From: Akanthomyces muscarius
Taxonomy: Eukaryota; Ascomycota; Sordariomycetes; Hypocreales; Cordycipitaceae
Assembly (NCBI RefSeq): GCF_028009165.1
Contig: NC_079242.1
Coordinates: forward strand, 1 to 64,000
Length of the DNA stretch: 64,000 bases
Direction of reading: 5' to 3'
Part shown: piece after piece, positions 58,407-64,000 of the stretch
How positions within the stretch are numbered: the first letter of the stretch is position 1
Layout: each line of letters begins with the position of its first letter
Made by a program: the position numbers and the translations under genes
The notes under the pieces: generated by a model
What the model saw: only the letters and a program-made list of their open reading frames with translations
The model's database searches: none
Told to the model about the DNA's origin: nothing

Positions 58407-59562
58407 TTGTTTGTTTTGGTTCTTGTTGTCGATGAGGTGCATGCGATTGTCATCATTGTGAAATTTACGACATCTTGGATTTTTATACACGAGCAGAACA
58501 GCCAAACACTGTGGTGTTGGGGGGCTATGGGCTCTTACTGGAGGCGCTTACTTTCACGGTATCTATGTAGCGGGCGGCGATTTTTGGGACAGTCCAGGTA
58601 CATGGACGGCCTGAGCTGACAGCACAGTCACTAGGTATAAGTACAGCAGAGCCTCTGTGTTGCATCGGTCACGTCGAGCATCCCTATAATATCATCTACA
58701 GGCCGTTTGAATACTCGAAGACGGTTTCACTAGGAATATGCTTTATTATTAGTATCTTTGGTCCACAACTGCAACCTGAATGTGTGGGAGGCCCCTGCCA
58801 TCGAATCAGGCCGAGCTTTCTAGCGCAAACGCTAGGCCATCATGTGGCTGACGGAAAATGCGACTCTGAAGAAGTAGAAGAAGAGGCTGATTAGCTGTGT
58901 TTTCAGTGAACAGTGAACACATCTTTAGAAAGTTATATACTTGATTATTTCGTCCATCCAAGCTCTTTTATTCTGTTATTCTCTCCTGTCCTCATGACTG
59001 TTCCCTTTTTCTTCCCTCTCTATTACTCGTTATTGTTTCTTTGTGTTGCAAGGCCCGGGCGTGGCCCTTGTGCTGGGCTGACTGTGGCGCGTCGCGAATT
59101 TTCCTAAATAAGACAGCCGGGTGTGAATGGCGGAGACCCTGCCTCGAATGAGTTGTCCTGAGAAGGAATGGCCGCGTCTAGCAGAGCCATGAAGAACATT
59201 ACATTCTGAGTCCAAAATATAGAACTCTGTTTGAAGGATGGAATCTTCGCCACGGGGCGACTGCGTAAACGTCTCGTCGATGCGACCTCCCACCAACTCC
59301 AACCAGCAGGGCACTTCAAGCTAGCATTCCGAGGGGCTGAATGGGCTGGGGCGTTTGTGATGGGTCTGCCGAGACGAGATCCAGTCGAGCTGAGCTTCCC
59401 TAGCACCCTAATTCCCTAACGCGACGGGGGAGGGGAGGACCGGCCTTATTATGATGGAGCTTAGGGAACCGAATAAATAACCTGGGGCGGCTGCATGTGG
59501 CTTCGCCCCTGCTTGCGATTTTTATTTTCTGTTTCCGACTTACACACCACGGTACACTCGCG
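58407..59562. other. Intergenic region, nothing supported
   Basis: 1.15 kb with short random frames (up to 100 codons). It holds the promoter of the Cys-repeat membrane protein; CT-rich stretches near 58990-59040 are unremarkable. Confidence 0.45.
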
Positions 59563-61375
59563 ATGGGCTCAGGGCCGCTATACGCCGCAGCGCTGGTGCT
59601 GGCTGGCGCCGTTAGTGTTCGGTGCGACGTTCCCTTTATGACGGAGCTGGACATTTTCAGCCAACTCGTGAGTTACAAAACGCATTCGAGTTTTGCAGCC
59701 TCGCTCGACAGGACTGACAGGATTAAAAGGCACCATGCGTCACCTCCGCTGTCACCAACGCCTATCTTTGGGAGCAGGACACGACGGCGTGTGGCTCCGA
59801 GCCGACCAAGCTGCAGTCCTGTATCTGCACCAACTCAGCCGAGCTGAACAAGATGACCGTGTCCATCAGTAGTGCCGTTTCATCGCGCTGTGGCAAGCAG
59901 GCCGACGACGACCAGAGTTCCGCGGCCCTTCTCGTCGACAAATACTGCCACCCGGAAAAGACGATTACCTTTGCGACGCCGACTGCCAACATTATACCAG
60001 GCGTCATGAGTGACGTTGCCGCCATTTCCTCGCTACCGCCGTGTGTCCAGTCTGGGCTGTCCGCTGCTGTCAACGCTGCTGTACGGAAATACATGAACAA
60101 AAGAGAGAGCGAAGCGTGCTCACAAGACGTGCTAACGTTTTCCTTAGGCTTACGAGAACTGCCCAACGGTCGCCAACATGTGGGCGCCCTGTGCTTGCAG
60201 CAAGGAGAACGTCGTCGGTCAAATCAATTCTAGTCTGGGGCAGGAAGTTCGCAAGTCATGCTCGAATGCCGATGATATGACGTTGGCTTCCAGCTTTTAC
60301 ACTCAATTTTGCGCCATGAACGAGGGCACTACCTCATTCAACGCCATGCCTGGTCCTCCCGGTGACAGTGAGTCTGGAATATCTAGAGTACTGCTAGTAT
60401 GGCCTCTGAACGATTTAGTGACTTATTATATCACCGCCCTGCCTCAATTTTCTTCACTGCGTGCCTGCGCCCAAACTGGCGTCGTGGAAGCGGTAATGTT
60501 GGTAAGACGGACCACAAACCTGCAGCTATCTTTTTTCCGCTATTGACAGAATGTCGCAGCAATCCAGTTACCTCTGTGCCGCCGGCCCGCAAGCACTCGC
60601 CTCCTGCGTCTGCTTAAAGCCTGGCATTCTTGGCAAGGCATCGCAGAGTCTTACGAGTAGCGTCAAGTACAACTGCGACAACACCGCACTCGCCGATGTG
60701 TCCGCCGCCGCCGATGTTCTCGATTACTACTGCCAGGCCGCACAAAAGAAGGTCATCGCCACTGTCAGCCAGTCAATCTCCGAGACCAAGGCAACGAGCC
60801 TGGGCCAAGCCACGCGCCCTACGTCGAACGGAAGCGACGCGCCCAAAAACACGACCGCTACCGGCGAGACCAGCGACGGGTCCAAGAACCCTAAAGCAGG
60901 TAGCGGCGGAGGTGGCCTCAGCAAAGGAGCGATAATTGCTATCGCTGTGCTGGGTGCCCTCGTTGCCATTGGTGTGATCGCCTTCATGGTCATCTTCGCG
61001 CGCCGTCGGAATCGCAAGGTCAAGACGCTTGAGGCAACAAATAGTGCCACCGGCCAGTCGCCCTATCCACCGCACTCAGAGCTGGCGACAAACTCGCCGT
61101 CGTCCGAGATGGAGGGAAAGTCGCCGTACTCGCCGCCAGCAGTATCAGAAGTGGCTGCGACGCCAAGGCCCTACCACCAGCGGCCGCATGTCGAACTTTC
61201 AGGCGCGCCGCAGCAGCAAATACATCAAGCCGTCTCGCCGAGCGAATTAAGTAGCCCTGGGTCACAGCACGCTCAAGGAGGTAACAGCCTGTATAACCCT
61301 GATCAAAACTGGCAACCACCTGTTCAAGCCATGTACGAGCTGGATTCATCAATTCCCACCCCCAACGCAAAGTAA
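59563..61375 (+). CDS. Type I membrane protein with three six-Cys repeats
   Basis: Exons 59563-59667, 59730-60080, 60148-60367, 60419-60501, 60560-61375; 524 aa, phases all checked. Residues 1-21 are a signal peptide (MGSGPLYAAALVLAGAVSVRC). Three successive repeats follow the spacing C-x16/17-C-x9-C-x-C-x20-C-x16/18-C, at about residues 37-125, 140-225 and 235-330. The CxC pairs are CIC, CAC and CVC. After a Ser/Thr-rich stalk comes one membrane segment (AIIAIAVLGALVAIGVIAFMVIF), a stop-transfer RRRNRK and about 140 cytoplasmic residues rich in Pro, Ser, Tyr. CFEM domains have eight Cys with another spacing, so this is not a plain CFEM. I infer a plasma-membrane surface protein, perhaps a sensor. 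It runs tail to tail with the acyl-CoA dehydrogenase (80 bp apart). Confidence 0.83.
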
Positions 61376-61455
61376 GACAAAGAATTGTAGATCCATGATG
61401 TTGCAGATTTTAGTTAGCGTTATGATATTTATTTGCGTATCTTAATTTTCTTGAT

Positions 61456-63536
61456 TCACATCTTAGACCCTAGAGGGATTCTCTGGCCGAATGGTGCAAA
61501 GTCAGGCAGCTCTTTGCCCCATACCAGACGAGAATCCCATTTGGCGCGCTCTTTGCTCTCATCAAAGCGAGCTTTGGCCGTGGGGGCGCCGACGTCCGGG
61601 AGTAACCACTCCCGGAAGCCGCCTTCGCCATTCAGAATGGAACGACGAGCCACTTCTTCCGCCAGTTCATCATTATCACGCTGCTCATCCCACGCGAGCA
61701 GCACGCCCACCACAATCCAAGAGAAGCTAAACATGACGTTGCGGCCAACAGATAGAACATCAAAAATGTAGTGCTTGTTTTGATGCAGGCGACCGTGCAA
61801 ATTTTGCCATGCGACCTGCAGAACGCCGCGGTAATCCTTGTTTTCAATGCCTGCGATGGCTTTGGACAGCCATGCATCGAGATGTTCTAGATGGTTGCGG
61901 TTAAGGACGTGACGGACGAACTCGCTGCTGAGGACGTTGGTTGTTCCCTCCCAGATGGCGTTGACAGAAATATCACGCAGCGCACGTGCGAGATTCTCTG
62001 GCTCATCCGGGTCGTCCATGTAGCCGACGCCACCAAGAGCTTCCATACATTCCTGCATAGTAATGACGGCATTCTTGCTGGTCACGGCTTTTGCAGCGGC
62101 CGTCAAAGCTCTCAAAACCACCATGGCTTCCTCGCCGGATTCTGGCAAAGGCATTGGCAAAGTACCGGAGTCAGGGAAACCATGCTCCGTAAAGCTCATC
62201 AGAGAGACGGTGAAAAAGCTCAGTTGCGTAAAACCGCGAACACGGACTTCAATGTCGGCCAGCGTGCGCAGGTGCAGCGGCAAAGCCCAGAGAGGGTAGC
62301 CGAATACGGTTCTATTAATGGCAAACTGCTTGGAAATGGTGAGCCCCCGTCGCATTGCCGCCACCGAAGACATAAATGCCCACGCGCGTGTGACGTTGAG
62401 GAGGTGCGAAATGGTTGCGACGCCGCGGTCCACGGGGCCGACAATATGCGCGCGCATCTCCTTGATCTCTAGCTCCGCCGTAGGCAGCTGCTTGGTGCCA
62501 AACTTGTTCTTGAGGCGATGGATGCGCACACCGTTGGTCACCACTTTAGTGCTGCCATCCTCTGCAACAGCCGTCTTGGTCAGCGGCGCGAGAAAAGCGC
62601 TGAGCTTACCGCTCTCCGTCTTGGCTAGCAGCATCGTAACGTTGGCGTCGGTGGCAGAGGAGAAGAATTTGAAGCCGGAGACGAGGTAGTCACCCTCATC
62701 CAATCGGCCATGTTCGCCAGTCTTGGCTGACAAGGGAGCATATCTTGCCCACGTCTCGGTATTTTGGACGTCACTGCCGCCGGGACGCTCGGTCATCCAC
62801 TGACCAGATGTCCAGCTGCCGGTACGGGCGGTCAATCGGGAGTAGGTTTCATGAAAAGGATGAGACGCCGGCAGTCCAGGAAGTTGTGAGCGAAGCAGAC
62901 GCGCTGTGCCGTCAGTCATCGAAAGCGGGCATCCGGTGAGACCAGAAACTGGCGAAAAAAGGTAGTTTCTACTGTTGAGTCAGTTTTATGTCTTTGAAAG
63001 CCATGAATAATGAAGGTACTGACTTTGCATGTTGAACGATTCTGTTGTATTTGCCGTACTGAGATTCATAGCCAATGGCGACAGCGCTGTAACGGTGTTA
63101 GTGAGTATGCCAAATCAAAAACGGCGCAGAGTCTACTTGCCCTTCCTCTGCACCCCATTTGCGCAGGGCTCTCCAGCCTTCGCTGGTAACAAGCCTGTCA
63201 ACATCATGGCGAGCACCCCAGATGTTGTGTTTTTCCACAAATGGCTGCTGCCTCTCCGCATTAAGATTCCATTCCTTGATTTGCGGCGAAATGGTCTCTT
63301 CGGCAAATTTAGTAAATGCGGGCGTTACCTCGATGAGTAGATCTTTGGGCAGATACGCTACGAAAAGAGAGAGTTAGCCTATTGCGTCGCTGGCCACGCA
63401 CTGGAGAGGTCATAATCGTCTTACTGGCGAGGACACGTTGGAAATAAGCGTCTGCGAGGAATGGGTTCTCGGGCTGAGACATGGAAAAGATAAAGCCTGC
63501 CTCCGCACTGGCCGGCGTTGGCCCCTGTTCTCCCAT
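61456..63536 (-). CDS. Acyl-CoA dehydrogenase, AidB-like, probable peroxisomal
   Basis: Exons 63425-63536, 63141-63357, 63024-63086, 61456-62971; 635 aa. The second intron has a GC donor (gcaagt) with acceptor gttacag; the others are GT-AG. Joins read VLA-TYLPKD, AEEG-AVAIGYESQ and QHA-NRNYLF. Family motifs: MTERPGGSDVQNTE (flavin and substrate region), GFKFFSSATDANV, NVTRAWAFMSSVAAMRRG, ECMEALGGVGYMDD and NAIWEGTTNVLSSEFVRHVL (FAD and catalytic region). The AidB branch of acyl-CoA dehydrogenases is larger than ordinary members, which fits 635 aa. The C-terminus PLGSKM ends in SKM, which meets the PTS1 consensus [SAC][KRH][LM], so import into peroxisomes is likely. It oxidises an acyl-CoA or a related thioester; substrate unknown. 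Confidence 0.93.
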
Positions 63537-64000
63537 GGCAGTGTTTAGACAGAAATAATCGTACGAAAAAAAAACGAGAATGATACTGGCATATGAGGGC
63601 GGGTACCTTGCAAAGATACAAAGATAAGGCTTGAGAGTCTCAACGACTGGGCTGTTAAAATAGATGCCCCGCCGGCTATACGCCGCCATTGTGCTGTGGT
63701 GGTGACTAGTTACCGAGGCCTGCACGCCACAGCCAGCTGGGGAAGCTAGCTCCCTCGGCTGTGCTCGTCCGTCTTGTCTGGCAGTACTTGCACGCAGCGA
63801 CGGTGACAGCCAGCATGAGTCTGCTTCGAGCATGGAGTTGGGAAAGTCGTAACGGAGAGGTGCTATCAAATAGAAGTTTACTATACGTGTTGGTAATAGA
63901 GACGATCGTTGTATTTTCAGGTAGTCATTGCTGCGCCCTGCTTAACCTCTGGTCGCAGTGACTGGTGAAGGTGCAGAATGAAGCCTGTTCATTGACTGGA
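63537..64000. other. Promoter side of the acyl-CoA dehydrogenase
   Basis: No supported gene up to the window end. An upstream frame extends the dehydrogenase frame past 63536 but lacks a conserved start and is more likely leader. Confidence 0.4.

Overview
The window is nuclear DNA of a filamentous ascomycete. Evidence: 50-120 nt spliceosomal introns with GTAWGT-type donors and CTAAC-like branch points, a Zn2Cys6 regulator, a GH54/CBM42 arabinofuranosidase, an Mvp1 sorting nexin and a secreted-type SET protein. The gene style suggests Sordariomycetes, perhaps Hypocreales; this is inference. The left half looks subtelomeric or rearranged, the right half (about 34.8-64 kb) is ordinary chromosome arm.

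Left half. Positions 1-9741 recur in the same orientation at 20741-30481 (spacing 20,740 bp) with no difference seen in any stretch compared by eye. The block carries the end of a small Cys-rich gene, a four-exon gene for a 14-Cys secreted protein, and a two-exon gene for an unrecognised 1,637-residue protein. Copy 1 is truncated by the window start. Both copies end at the same base, and each continues into telomere-like sequence: G-rich TTAGGG-like repeats after copy 1, C-rich CTAACCCTAA after copy 2. Between the copies lie a degenerate TTAGGG-type array (9742-10440), a near full-length non-LTR retrotransposon (coding part 12444-16448: two C2H2 fingers, reverse transcriptase, CCHC knuckle and restriction-like endonuclease, one in-frame TAG), simple-sequence DNA, a C-terminally short SET gene and the Cys-rich gene. 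After copy 2 lie two 5'-truncated copies of the same retrotransposon in tandem. All three element 3' ends run directly into CTAACCCTAAC, so the element appears to target telomere repeats, as MoTeR elements do in Magnaporthe. The opposed telomere-repeat orientations suggest either past fusion of chromosome ends or an assembly join.

Middle (31.3-34.8 kb). AT-rich, possibly RIP-affected DNA with one unrecognised ORF (32019-32840).

Right half. abfB-type arabinofuranosidase (minus) faces away from MVP1 (plus). Then come a dihydroxy-acid dehydratase paralogue with an inferred 8-nt exon (minus) and a Myb-like gene with a GC-AG intron (minus). A 7.3-kb stretch without a convincing gene follows. Next are a second Myb/SANT gene (plus), a Zn2Cys6 transcription factor preceded by about 99 units of AAAG (plus), a small PPxY-motif protein (plus), a membrane protein with three six-Cys repeats (plus), and, tail to tail with it, an acyl-CoA dehydrogenase ending in SKM (minus).

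Gene models were spliced by hand from reading frame and splice signals; phases were checked, but no transcript or database evidence was available.
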